From an uncultured Lachnospiraceae bacterium (GTDB lineage: Bacteria > Bacillota > Clostridia > Lachnospirales > Lachnospiraceae), in assembly GCA_949948715.1 (NCBI GenBank), contig CATLGW010000005.1, positions 21,951 through 85,950 on the forward strand: a stretch of DNA of 64,000 bases. Reading direction: 5' to 3'. Below, piece by piece: positions 28,716 through 38,426 of this stretch; the stretch's first letter is position 1, and each line of letters begins with the position of its first letter. Under the pieces are notes generated by a model, which saw only the letters and a list, made by a program, of their open reading frames with translations, ran no database searches and was not told where the DNA came from. A program made the position numbers and the translations under genes.

Positions 28716-28783
28716 TGTTGCCCCGTGACAGGGAAATTGGGCGGATGATCTGAGAGAGCTATGATCTCACCGCTTTGGCAAAG

Positions 28784-28829
28784 AAAAAGGGACGGCCGCG
28801 CTGGTGTCTGGCGCGGCTGCCCTTTTTTG
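28784..28829. terminator. Rho-independent terminator
   Basis: aaaaagggacggccgcgc / gcgcggctgccctttttt stem. Confidence 0.85.
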
Positions 28830-28910
28830 CGAGATGCATCGGCTTAGGGAGGAAAGGCCCGGGCCGGCACACCTGCGCGCTGATTTTGAGGTGATCCGTG
28901 GGCGGAGGTA

Positions 28911-31361
28911 TTAACTGTAATAAATGACAAAATTGCCGATTTCCGTGTCCCACAGCAGGGACAGGTCGTTGGTGACGCCGTTGTCCAGCTTGCCTCTTTT
29001 TAACAGGAAATTCATGGCTGTGACGCTGTGAACGGAGGTTTCCTCCAGGGGGATACCCCGGAAGGACAGCTCCTTTTGATCCTCCGGTCCGGGCCCCGGC
29101 TGTATGGTTTTTACCCTCAGATCCGCCGTGCGCCGTTTAAAGTGCAGGGCGATCTCCACCTGATACCGGCCCTCGCCCGAAAGTCCCAGATCCACCGCCC
29201 GGGTGCCCTCGTACTCATGGAAGCCGTCGCCGGTCAGATAGGCGGTGTCCGTCTCGTCGTAATTGCCTGTGACAAAGCCGATATGGCCGTTGCAGGAGGT
29301 CTTCATGGAGAACAGTCTGTCATCCCCGCCGTAAAACTCGATTTCCGTGCAGTTTCTTTTGTCGGGGATGCCCGGATGCCATTCGAAGGCCACGGTCATG
29401 CACCGAGGGTCTATCTCCGGAGCCTGGGGAAATTCCTTGCGGACAAAGCGTTCCCCCGAGGCCTCCACATATAGGCGGAGACTTCGTCTGCCCTTTTCGT
29501 CCATCCGGCAGGAGAGCAGGTCCCTGTTTTTCCCTGTGACGCCCCAGGGAGCGGTCTTTAGGGGTTCCCGCCCAAAATCCTCCCGGACCAAAAATCGAGC
29601 CTGGGGCTTGAGGGAGGAGACGGCGGCCTCCAGGGCGTGAAGGGCGGCGGAAATATGGGACCGGTCCGCCTGACAGCCCAGGGCGCTTTCCGCCTCCCCC
29701 AGGGCTTTCGCCAGGGCTTCCCAGGAGGCCGGGGCGAAGGCGTGCTCCGGGTAGTAAGAGCTGTGCAGCTTTTCCGTAAGCTCCCGCAGCAGATAGGCGT
29801 CGTCAGGGGCAAAGACAGGCACATCCACGGGTTCGGACAGCGGGCCGTCCCCGTTTACCCCGCCGCAGGCCACGAAATACTGACAGGCCTTGTCCCCGGA
29901 GGCCTCCAGAGTGGCCCGCATCTTAGGCCCTGTCATGCCTGCGGACACATAGGCCGTGGGGGAGGCCGTCAGTACGGGGGCGGCCTCAGGGCTGTCTTTT
30001 CGGAAAATGCGAAAGCAGGTAATCAGGTTTTCGGGCAGATAGAGGGAATCCTCATGGATCTCCCAGGACACAGTGACGCTGTCCCGGGTCCTGGCGGCGA
30101 TGCGAAGCCCCTCCGGCCGCACGCCGGGCGGCTGGTCGCACACAGGAAGTCTGAGGATATGCCCGCTGAAAGAGTATCCCTCCAGACCGGCGATGGCGTT
30201 TGCCACAAGCTGGGCGGCCACGATGCCCCCGACCCGTTTTAAGTGAACGCCGTCCACCGTCAGATCTAAGGGGCTGCGGGCCTTCAGGTATTCCTGCCAG
30301 AGGCGCAGAAGCTCCACATAGGGCAGGCGGTATTCCTCTGCCAGGGCGGCGATCCGCTCCACATATTCGGGGGCGGAGCCGGTGCCGGAGCTTAAGACTA
30401 CCTTCAGGCCGAAGGCCTGGCAGCATTCCAGGAGATAGCGCAGCCTTTCCTCAAACTCTCCGGCATCGCTGAAGCGTCTGCCGGGGGCGTTGTCGTTGAT
30501 GCCGCTCTCGATGATCACCGCGTCGCCGGGGTGGCTTCGAAGGAAAAAGTCGTTGAAGAAGCCCTCGTAGAGATAGCTCTTTAAGGAGCTGCCGGCCACG
30601 GCGCTGTTATCCAGCATAAGCTCCCGGTCCGTAAATTTCCCCATGGAGAAATCCTCGCCCCAGCCTGTCCGCTCCGGGATGGGAGCCCAGGGGCCGCCGT
30701 CCTGGGGAGGGTACTTGGCCAGGGTGGAATCTCCGATAAAACGGAGGGTGGGCCGGGGGGAGGGCTGTGAAATCTGTTCCTTCCGGGTGACGGAGATCTC
30801 CCTTAGATAGAAAACTCCGGATTCCCCGCTGTCCTTAAGCCAGGTGGTGAGCTGTATTTTCAGCCGTCCCTTGGGGACGGCCGTCAGGCAGAGGCTTTCC
30901 CTTGTACCGCCTGCCTGAGTCCAGACCCAGTCCTTCTCCAGGGGCTCCGCGTAAGAGGTGGGGATGCCTCCCTCAAACCAGCGGACCGCATAGAGATTGC
31001 CCTGGAGGCAGGCTCCGTTTACCGCCCGCTGCCGCCCGTCGGTGACCTGCAGCAGGCGGACCTCATATACTCCCGGGGGTACATCCAGGGTGAAGGAGGG
31101 GTATTCCCATTCCACCCGGGTCAGGTTCCCCTCCCGGTCCCGGGATTCCCTTCGGGCGTTGGTGCCGGCCACATAGCCGGGGCCGTCAAAAAGGCGCACC
31201 TTTTCCCGGGCCTCCCAGCCGAAGCCGGAGAGGGGGCTGTACAGGGTGGCGGAGGAGACGGGAAAGACCGGGTTTTCCGGCTCCCGTTCCCCGGGGGAGC
31301 CGAAGCGGAAGGTGAGGGTGTCCCCCTCGGAAAGAATTTGTGTGATTGGGGCTGTTTTCAT
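28911..31361 (-). CDS. SGNH/GDSL esterase (rhamnogalacturonan acetylesterase-like), multidomain, 816 aa
   Basis: FIGDSTLAKYPPQ, NSAVAGSSLKSYL, ESGINDNAPG, VDGVHLKRVGG; Fn3-like segment; no signal peptide seen. Confidence 0.85.
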   Translation of the reverse strand: MKTAPITQILSEGDTLTFRFGSPGEREPENPVFPVSSATLYSPLSGFGWEAREKVRLFDGPGYVAGTNARRESRDREGNLTRVEWEYPSFTLDVPPGVYEVRLLQVTDGRQRAVNGACLQGNLYAVRWFEGGIPTSYAEPLEKDWVWTQAGGTRESLCLTAVPKGRLKIQLTTWLKDSGESGVFYLREISVTRKEQISQPSPRPTLRFIGDSTLAKYPPQDGGPWAPIPERTGWGEDFSMGKFTDRELMLDNSAVAGSSLKSYLYEGFFNDFFLRSHPGDAVIIESGINDNAPGRRFSDAGEFEERLRYLLECCQAFGLKVVLSSGTGSAPEYVERIAALAEEYRLPYVELLRLWQEYLKARSPLDLTVDGVHLKRVGGIVAAQLVANAIAGLEGYSFSGHILRLPVCDQPPGVRPEGLRIAARTRDSVTVSWEIHEDSLYLPENLITCFRIFRKDSPEAAPVLTASPTAYVSAGMTGPKMRATLEASGDKACQYFVACGGVNGDGPLSEPVDVPVFAPDDAYLLRELTEKLHSSYYPEHAFAPASWEALAKALGEAESALGCQADRSHISAALHALEAAVSSLKPQARFLVREDFGREPLKTAPWGVTGKNRDLLSCRMDEKGRRSLRLYVEASGERFVRKEFPQAPEIDPRCMTVAFEWHPGIPDKRNCTEIEFYGGDDRLFSMKTSCNGHIGFVTGNYDETDTAYLTGDGFHEYEGTRAVDLGLSGEGRYQVEIALHFKRRTADLRVKTIQPGPGPEDQKELSFRGIPLEETSVHSVTAMNFLLKRGKLDNGVTNDLSLLWDTEIGNFVIYYS

Positions 31362-31385
31362 GGCAATTCCTCTTTTCTTATATTA

Positions 31386-32423
31386 TTATCCCAATATTTC
31401 CTTGACTGCGGCCCGGTATCCGGGCAGATCGGCGGCCTTTCGTATCTGTTTCAGAGCTTTGCCGCATTGAGGGAAGGAATCGCCCCAATAGCTCCAGAGC
31501 TCCTTCATTTTGAATAGAGTGTTCCGGTCTCCGGACATGACCTCCTGATAGCCACCAAAAAGTTCCTCATGAAAGGCGCGCAGAACTTTCGTCTGGGAAG
31601 ATGAGTCCGGGGCGGCCGCCGGGAGGTTCCCTGCCGAGGCCGCAAGCTGCCTTGTCAGAAGGGGGTTTTTCAGAACGCCTCTGCCAAGCATTACCCTTCC
31701 GATCTGGGGGAATCGCTCCCGGAGGGTCTCAAAGTCCGCCGGGCTGTGGATATCGCCGTTATAGCAAAAGGGGGTGGGACTGCCCTTTTTCGCCAGGCAG
31801 GTCAGGGCGGCAGCCGCAGCCTCAGGTCGGACCGGGTTTCGGTAAAAATCCTGCTGCAGACGGGGATGGAGGATCAGTTCCTCCAAGGGATATTCTGTGA
31901 AGAGGGCTGACAGTCTCTCCCACTCCGCCGTGTCCTCCACGCCGATCCGGGTCTTGATGGAGATGCGCAGGGGGCATCTGTCAAATATTTCATCCAGGAA
32001 GGCCTCTAGCCGCTCCGGGAAGCCGAGAAACCCTGCGCCCCGCCCCTTGGAAGCCACCGTGCCGGAGGGACAGCCCAGGTTCAGGTTCACATGGGTGTAG
32101 CCCATCTGTCCCAGGCTGTCCGCCACGGCCAGGAAATCCTCGGTTCGGTTGGAAAGAATCTGCGGGATCAGCCGGGGGCGGGCCGGATTCTGCGCTTCAC
32201 TGTCCCCGGCCTGATGCCCGGCCTTGCCGTCGTTTTCTTCCTCCCCCAGCACAAATGCCCGGTTGTGCTCCGGCAGCACGTCCTGCAGTTGTCTGTGTCC
32301 AAAGCCCGCGCCGGCGATAAAGGGGGTATAGTACCGCTCCATGCCTCCGAAGTGTCTGGCGTAGGCGTTGCGGTAGATATATCCCGTGATCCCCTCCATG
32401 GGGGCCAGCTCAAAAATTATCAT
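31386..32423 (-). CDS. dus: tRNA-dihydrouridine synthase
   Basis: LAPMEGITGYIYRNAYARHFGG, VNLNLGCPSGTVASKGRGAG, ISIKTRIGVED. Confidence 0.93.
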   Translation of the reverse strand: MIIFELAPMEGITGYIYRNAYARHFGGMERYYTPFIAGAGFGHRQLQDVLPEHNRAFVLGEEENDGKAGHQAGDSEAQNPARPRLIPQILSNRTEDFLAVADSLGQMGYTHVNLNLGCPSGTVASKGRGAGFLGFPERLEAFLDEIFDRCPLRISIKTRIGVEDTAEWERLSALFTEYPLEELILHPRLQQDFYRNPVRPEAAAAALTCLAKKGSPTPFCYNGDIHSPADFETLRERFPQIGRVMLGRGVLKNPLLTRQLAASAGNLPAAAPDSSSQTKVLRAFHEELFGGYQEVMSGDRNTLFKMKELWSYWGDSFPQCGKALKQIRKAADLPGYRAAVKEILG

Positions 32424-32573
32424 ATGTTATATTGCCTTTCATATATAGGTTGCCGCAGTGCGGATTTATTAGCATTATATATGAATTTAACGGATGCTGC
32501 CAGAAAAATTTTAATTTTGCAACTTTTTGACATCCTAATTTATCTATAAGTTAAAAGGAGGAGAGGAGTTGAT

Positions 32574-33071
32574 TTGTTGAAAGAGGAGCTTTATGACAAG
32601 CTGGTTGCCTACATTGTGGAGAACCAGAACAAATTTTACCGTTTGGCTTACAGCTATGTAAAGAATCAGGATGACGCTCTGGACGTGGTGCAAAATGCGG
32701 TCTGTAAAGCGCTGGAGCATTATGGTGATTTGAGAAATGAGCAGGCAATCAAAACATGGTTTTATAAGATCGTGCTCAATGAGTGCTTTGCCCTCCTAAG
32801 GGCAAAAAATCGGATGGTTTTAACAGATGAAGACAGTTGTTGTGAAACGCCCTACGAGGAAACGGGTTTTCAATCCCACGATGATTTATACGCTGAAATT
32901 AATCGGATGGAGAACGATGTTCAAAACATAATTAAACTGAGGTTTTTCGAGGAATTACAGCTCAGTGAAATTGCCGGGATTTTGAAAATGAATTTAAACA
33001 CGGTAAAGGCAAAATTGTATCGTGGCTTAAAGACTTTGAGGGTGGCAATCGGAGAGGAGGGAGGAGTATGA
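32574..33071 (+). CDS. ECF sigma factor (SigV-like)
   Basis: FYRLAYSYVKNQDDALDVVQNAVCKAL; LRFFEELQLSEIAGILKMNLNTVKAKLYRGLKTL; TTG start with SD. Confidence 0.93.
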   Translation: MLKEELYDKLVAYIVENQNKFYRLAYSYVKNQDDALDVVQNAVCKALEHYGDLRNEQAIKTWFYKIVLNECFALLRAKNRMVLTDEDSCCETPYEETGFQSHDDLYAEINRMENDVQNIIKLRFFEELQLSEIAGILKMNLNTVKAKLYRGLKTLRVAIGEEGGV

Positions 33072-33940
33072 GACGTATGGCGCAGGCAAAGCAAAAGTAT
33101 GACAGCATTCCGATACCCGGAGAGCTGTCGGAGAGGGTTATGCAGGAGGTAGAGAAAGCAAATATCCAAAGGAGCGGAAAAAAGAAAAGGATGAGGAGGA
33201 TACAGCGTATGAGAAGAGCGGTTGTGGCAGCGGCGTCAGCGGCGGCGGTCCTGTTTATGGTGGGAGTCAACACCAGTGAGGTTTTTGCAAGGGAAATGAG
33301 TGACGTTCCGGTGCTTGGAGCGATAGCCCGTATCGTTACCTTCCGTTCCTATGATACGGAGACGGAAGATATGAATATTTCCGTGGAAATACCCGGCGTT
33401 GAGATGATCTCGGAAGAATTGTCGGGGCTGGAAGACAAGATAAATGAAGAAATCCACGGTTTCTGTGAGCAGTATGCGGAGGGGGCAGTGGAGAGGGCTG
33501 AGGAATATAAAAAAGCTTTTTTGGAAACCGGAGGCACGCAAGAAGAATGGGCAGAGCACCATATTGCGATCAAGGTATGGTATGAGGTTAAATCCTACAC
33601 GGACCGGTATCTGTCTCTGGCGGTGGCAGGGTCCGAGAACTGGAGCAACGCGTATCATGAGACCAAGTATTATAACCTGGATTTAAGAGAGGGCAAGTGG
33701 GTAACCCTTGAGGATATTTTGGGCGAGGATTACGCCCGGATTGCCGGGAAGAGTATCCTGCAGCAAACGGAGCAGAGAGAGAAGGAGACGGGCTTGGAAT
33801 TTTGGACCGACCAATGGGACGGGGTAGACGAAAGTACTAAGTTTTATATAAACGATGCCGGGAATCCCGTGATCGTGTTTGAAAAATACGAGATAGCGCC
33901 GGGAGCTGCAGGCGAACAGGAATTCGAGATTGTAAAATAA
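33068..33940 (+). CDS. RsiV-like membrane anti-sigma factor (DUF4179/DUF3298-type)
   Basis: ATGA overlap with the sigma gene; single TM; extracytoplasmic LREGKWVTLEDILG...FYINDAGNPVIVFEKYEIAPGAAG. Confidence 0.88.
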   Translation: MRRMAQAKQKYDSIPIPGELSERVMQEVEKANIQRSGKKKRMRRIQRMRRAVVAAASAAAVLFMVGVNTSEVFAREMSDVPVLGAIARIVTFRSYDTETEDMNISVEIPGVEMISEELSGLEDKINEEIHGFCEQYAEGAVERAEEYKKAFLETGGTQEEWAEHHIAIKVWYEVKSYTDRYLSLAVAGSENWSNAYHETKYYNLDLREGKWVTLEDILGEDYARIAGKSILQQTEQREKETGLEFWTDQWDGVDESTKFYINDAGNPVIVFEKYEIAPGAAGEQEFEIVK

Positions 33941-33968
33941 TAATTAAGATGAAAAGAGGAATCACAGG

Positions 33969-34550
33969 ATGAAAAAGAGATGGGTATCGGTAATTGCCAC
34001 AGTCATTATGCTGTCGATGACAGGGTGCGGTCAAAAGGAGGGTCAGGAAAGCAGTTCTGGACACAGCAGCCCCGAGCAGGTCCGTGATTCTGCCTTTGAA
34101 ACAGGGCAGATTGAATCTTCCCCGGCGGCCGGAGCGGAAATAAGCACCGGACAGCAGGATCCTGCAAATCCGCCTGCGGCAAATTCGGAGGAAAAGAAGT
34201 GGTATGAGGACAACTTTGCCGTGGACAACGAGGCGGCAGCGGAATACGGAAACCTGATAAAGGAGGCTGTGGCGGAAAAGAATCTCGAAAAACTGGCTGA
34301 TTTGACAGGATTTCCGGTTTACGTAGGTTTTTCCGACGGCGGACTGGTCGTGGAAACGAGGGAGGATTTTATTGCTCTGGGCGGGGAGCGGATTTTTACG
34401 GATGAGATGGTGAGTTCCATAGACGGCGCTGACGTCACAGGACTGATGCCCAGCATGGCTGGCTTCACCATGTATGACGGAGACGGGGCCCCCAATATTA
34501 TTTTCGGTGTGCGGGACGGAAGTCTGGCTATAAGCGGGATAAATTATTAG
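33969..34550 (+). CDS. Small lipoprotein of unknown function in the ECF operon
   Basis: Lipobox MTGC; follows the RsiV-like gene. Confidence 0.75.
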   Translation: MKKRWVSVIATVIMLSMTGCGQKEGQESSSGHSSPEQVRDSAFETGQIESSPAAGAEISTGQQDPANPPAANSEEKKWYEDNFAVDNEAAAEYGNLIKEAVAEKNLEKLADLTGFPVYVGFSDGGLVVETREDFIALGGERIFTDEMVSSIDGADVTGLMPSMAGFTMYDGDGAPNIIFGVRDGSLAISGINY

Positions 34551-34561
34551 GGTCTGGAGGG

Positions 34562-34620
34562 GATACGGCAGTTCGGTTTGATGTGCGGCACATTATTCCG
34601 AATTGCCGTATCTGATTTTT
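34562..34620 (+). terminator. Terminator after the ECF operon
   Basis: gatacggcagttcgg / ccgaattgccgtatc 15-bp stem (one G-U) followed by tgattttt. Confidence 0.7.
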
Positions 34621-34824
34621 GTGTGGGAATGGACTGCGGAAAGGTCGAGTTGCACAATAAAACGCGCGGAAACTGCGCGTTTTACACAAAGTTTATATGG
34701 AACACAAAAATAGACTGACATTTGTCGGTTTATTTTGTTATAATATGGATAGAATAGTATTAAAATACAGTGGGGCAATACCGCTTTCACTGTCGGCTGC
34801 TTAGATGCGGAAAGGAATAGTCGA

Positions 34825-35367
34825 GTGTTTGAAAAGGGCGAGTATGTAGTGTGTGGAAACAAAGGGGTGTGCCGGGTGGAGGACATCACTACCTTGAATA
34901 TTTCCGGCGTGGAAAAGGAGCGGGAGTACTATATTCTGAAACCTGTGTATGTGAACGGGAGCACGGTGTATGTGCCGGTGGACGCGGCCGGGGAATCCAT
35001 ACGCCCTGTGCTGAGCAGGGAAGAAGCAAGGGAGTTAATCAGGGTGATACCCGAGATTCCCCTGATCACAATATCCAACGATAAGCTTTTGGAGCAGGAA
35101 TACCGTGTCTGTATGCGGTCCAACAACTGCGAGGAGTGGGTGAGGATTATCAAGACCGTCCACCTGAGGAAGCAAAAGCGCATCGAGGCGGGGAGGAAGG
35201 TGACCGCGGTGGATGCCAAATACTTCCGTCTGGCGGAGGACAGCCTCTACGGAGAGCTGGCGGTGGCCCTGGGAATACCCAAGGAGGAGGTGCAGGACTT
35301 TATCGCCGGCGAAATCTCCGTCTCAGAAAAAACACTTTACATTCCCGGGAAAGAGTACTATAATTAG
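34825..35367 (+). CDS. CarD-family transcriptional regulator
   Basis: MFEKGEYVVCGNKGVCRVEDI; CarD_CdnL_TRCF N-terminal domain. Confidence 0.9.
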   Translation: MFEKGEYVVCGNKGVCRVEDITTLNISGVEKEREYYILKPVYVNGSTVYVPVDAAGESIRPVLSREEARELIRVIPEIPLITISNDKLLEQEYRVCMRSNNCEEWVRIIKTVHLRKQKRIEAGRKVTAVDAKYFRLAEDSLYGELAVALGIPKEEVQDFIAGEISVSEKTLYIPGKEYYN

Positions 35368-35379
35368 AAAAAAGTTTCA

Positions 35380-35640
35380 GGCAATAGAGAAAGCGTTGAT
35401 GAGAACAGTAGGCAGGGGAAGATAACAGAGAGGATTGCCGTTTTCCCGCGGGGAGCGGGGGCGTGCTGGGAGCAATCCTGTCGGAAGCTGTCGAAGACCG
35501 TCTCGGAGTGGCTTTAATACAGCCCGGATGCTCCCGTTACGAGCGAATGAAGGCGGCGGCCGGTTTTTGGGCCGCAAGAAGGGTGGAACCGCGTATATTA
35601 CGTCCCTTGCAAGCAGGATATTGCAAGGGACTTTTTTTGT
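35380..35640 (+). promoter_or_regulatory. T-box riboswitch leader of thrS, with terminator
   Basis: GGGTGGAACCGCG T-box core and gtcccttgcaa/ttgcaagggac-T7 terminator immediately upstream of thrS. Confidence 0.95.
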
Positions 35641-35671
35641 GTAAATTTATATCAGAAAGGAAGCGGAGAAT

Positions 35672-37633
35672 ATGAAAATTACCTTGAAGGACGGCTCTGT
35701 GAAGGAGTACGGGGAAGCGAAAAGCGTGTATGAGATCGCACTGGACATCAGCGAGGGACTGGCGAGAGCCGCCTGCTGCGGAAAAGTGGACGGAAAGGCG
35801 GTGGACCTGCGCACGGTGATCGATCAGGACTGCGAGCTGACCATCTGCACGGCGGAGGACGAGGACGGGCTTCGCACTCTGCGCCACACCGCCTCCCATG
35901 TTCTGGCGGAGGCGGTAAAGCACCTGTTCCCCGACGCCAAGGTTACCATCGGTCCCAGCATCGACACGGGATTTTATTATGATTTCGACCACGCGCCTTT
36001 CTCCAGGGAGGATCTGGACGCCCTGGAGGCCGAGATGAAGAAGATTATCAAGAAGGGGGCAAAGCTGGAAAGATTCACCCTCCCCAGGCAGGAGGCCATC
36101 CGGTATATGGAGGAGAGGCAGGAGCCCTATAAGGCGGAGCTGATCCGGGATCTCCCCGAGGACGCCGAGATCTCCTTCTACAGCCAGGGAGATTTCGTGG
36201 ATCTCTGCGCCGGGCCTCATCTGATGAGTACCAAGGGAATCAAGGCCTTTAAGCTGACCTCCTCCTCCATGGCTTATTGGAGGGGAAAGTCGGAGAATGC
36301 CATGCTGCAGCGCATTTACGGCACGGCTTTCCCCAAAAAGGAGCAGCTTGAGGAATATCTGGCATATTGGGAGAATGTGAAGAACCGGGATCACAATAAG
36401 CTGGGCCGGGAGATGGAGCTGTTTACCACGGTGGACGTGGTGGGACAGGGACTGCCCCTGCTGATGCCCAAGGGGGCGAAGATCGTCCAGACCCTGCAGC
36501 GGTGGATCGAGGACCTGGAGGACAACGAGTGGGGTTATGTGCGCACCAAGACGCCCCTGATGGCAAAGAGCGACCTCTACAAGCTCTCCGGCCACTGGGA
36601 TCATTATACGGACGGTATGTTTGTGCTGGGCGATGAGGCGAAGGACAAGGAAGTGCTGGCTCTGCGCCCCATGACCTGTCCCTTCCAGTACTTTGTGTAC
36701 AAGGCGGGACAGCATTCCTACAGGGATTTGCCCCTGCGCTACAGCGAGACCTCCACTCTGTTTCGAAACGAGGACTCCGGCGAGATGCACGGTCTGACGA
36801 GAGTCCGTCAGTTCACCATCTCCGAGGGTCATCTCATCGTGAGGCCGGACCAGATGGTGGAGGAGTTCAAGGGCTGCCTGGCCCTGGCAAAGTATTGCCT
36901 GGGGGTTTTGGGGGTGGGGGAGGATGTGACCTACCGTCTCTCCAAATGGGATCCGAATGACCGTGAAAAATATATCGGTGATCCGGATGTGTGGGAGGAG
37001 ACCCAGGATCATATCCGCAGGATTTTGCAGGAGCTTCAGATTCCCTTCTACGAGGAGGAGGGGGAAGCGGCCTTCTACGGGCCCAAGGTGGATATCCAGG
37101 CCAGGAACGTGTACGGCAAGGAAGACACCATGATCACCATCCAGTGGGACGCGCTCTTGGCGGAGCAGTTTGATATGTACTATATCGATCAGGACGGCGA
37201 GAAGAAGCGGCCCTACATTATCCATCGGACCTCCATGGGCTGCTATGAGCGGACGCTGGCCTGGCTCATCGAGAAATACGAGGGCAAATTCCCCACCTGG
37301 CTGTGTCCCGAGCAGGTGAGAGTGCTGCCCATCTCCGAGAAGTATGCCGACTATGCGGCGCAGGTGGAGGCTTCCCTGAAAAAGAACGGCATTCTGGCGT
37401 CGACGGACAGCCGTTCCGAAAAGATCGGCTTTAAGATCAGAGAGGCCAGGATGGACCGGATTCCCTATATGCTGATCGTGGGCCAGAAGGAGGCGGAGGA
37501 TGGCGTGGTCTCCGTCAGAAGCCGCTTTGCGGGGGATGAGGGGCAGAAGCCTCTGGAGGAGTTTATCGGACAGATCTCTCAGGAGATCCGGACAAAGGAG
37601 ATTCGCAGGGAGCTTCCCCAGGAGAACGCATAG
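35672..37633 (+). CDS. thrS: Threonyl-tRNA synthetase
   Basis: TGS domain; RHTASHVLAEAVKHLFP; MTCPFQYFVYKAGQHSYRDLPLRYSE. Confidence 0.98.
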   Translation: MKITLKDGSVKEYGEAKSVYEIALDISEGLARAACCGKVDGKAVDLRTVIDQDCELTICTAEDEDGLRTLRHTASHVLAEAVKHLFPDAKVTIGPSIDTGFYYDFDHAPFSREDLDALEAEMKKIIKKGAKLERFTLPRQEAIRYMEERQEPYKAELIRDLPEDAEISFYSQGDFVDLCAGPHLMSTKGIKAFKLTSSSMAYWRGKSENAMLQRIYGTAFPKKEQLEEYLAYWENVKNRDHNKLGREMELFTTVDVVGQGLPLLMPKGAKIVQTLQRWIEDLEDNEWGYVRTKTPLMAKSDLYKLSGHWDHYTDGMFVLGDEAKDKEVLALRPMTCPFQYFVYKAGQHSYRDLPLRYSETSTLFRNEDSGEMHGLTRVRQFTISEGHLIVRPDQMVEEFKGCLALAKYCLGVLGVGEDVTYRLSKWDPNDREKYIGDPDVWEETQDHIRRILQELQIPFYEEEGEAAFYGPKVDIQARNVYGKEDTMITIQWDALLAEQFDMYYIDQDGEKKRPYIIHRTSMGCYERTLAWLIEKYEGKFPTWLCPEQVRVLPISEKYADYAAQVEASLKKNGILASTDSRSEKIGFKIREARMDRIPYMLIVGQKEAEDGVVSVRSRFAGDEGQKPLEEFIGQISQEIRTKEIRRELPQENA

Positions 37634-37770
37634 GGCGGCAGCCCCGGTAATTTCATAAATTTTAGGATACAGAGCCGTATAAACGCTCCGGGCCCGGGGC
37701 AGACTATCTCTGCACCCTGTCCATACAGGCGCTGCCCTTAAGTGGAACAAGGTGCGGAAGGAGGGCTTGT

Positions 37771-38091
37771 ATGGCTGAATTGAAATGCGCAGTGGAAAAC
37801 TGCAGCTACAACCAGGACTGCCTGTGCTGCAAGGGCGATATCATGGTGGGAGGCAGGCATGCCTGCGAATGTGAGGGAACCTGCTGCGAGAGCTTTGCCA
37901 GACAAAAGGAGGGCATGGACTCTTTCACCAGCTCCCTGTCACACCCCAGCAGAACCATCAGCATCGACTGCGAGGCGGTGAAATGTATCTACAACAGCAA
38001 TTACAAATGTGTGGCTGACCATGTGGACATCAGGGGCTGCGGCGCCTGTGACTGTGAGGAGACAGCCTGTGCGACCTTCAAGGAGCGGTAA
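37771..38091 (+). CDS. DUF1540 cysteine-rich protein (two repeats)
   Basis: Two C-x-Y-N-x(n)-C-x-C repeats: CAVENCSYNQDCLCC and CEAVKCIYNSNYKCVAD. Confidence 0.85.
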   Translation: MAELKCAVENCSYNQDCLCCKGDIMVGGRHACECEGTCCESFARQKEGMDSFTSSLSHPSRTISIDCEAVKCIYNSNYKCVADHVDIRGCGACDCEETACATFKER

Positions 38092-38249
38092 GGGGTGGGC
38101 AGGACAGTGTGCGGACGCTGTCCTGCCTTTCTCAAAGGGGGCGGCAGGCCTAAACCTCGGGAGGGACGGTCTGAGCTGTTTCAAAACATTGCACAGTTGT
38201 AAAAATAGTGGTTGACACGGCTCTATTTTTATGCTAATCTATATCAGTG

Positions 38250-38410
38250 TGTGAAGAACACCAATAACAAGCAGAGTATCCACTCTCACCTTGGGGCAAT
38301 CGGGCTGGCAGGGTTGATATCCTTTCTTCCATACAGACTGCACATGGGGGGCTGTATTTGGGTGAAAATGCGATGTGGATAGTTATGCTATCCGCTTTTT
38401 TATTTTTCTT
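38250..38410 (+). promoter_or_regulatory. Ribosomal protein L20-type leader with attenuator terminator
   Basis: Structured leader before infC-rpmI-rplT ending in gtggatag-ttatg-ctatccgc-T-run. Confidence 0.75.
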
Positions 38411-38426
38411 ATGGAGGTGCAGGAAC

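Noticed and set aside
35537-37750. 737-aa minus-strand ORF
   Set aside because: Antisense to thrS and its T-box; a high-GC shadow ORF with no coherent domain sequence.
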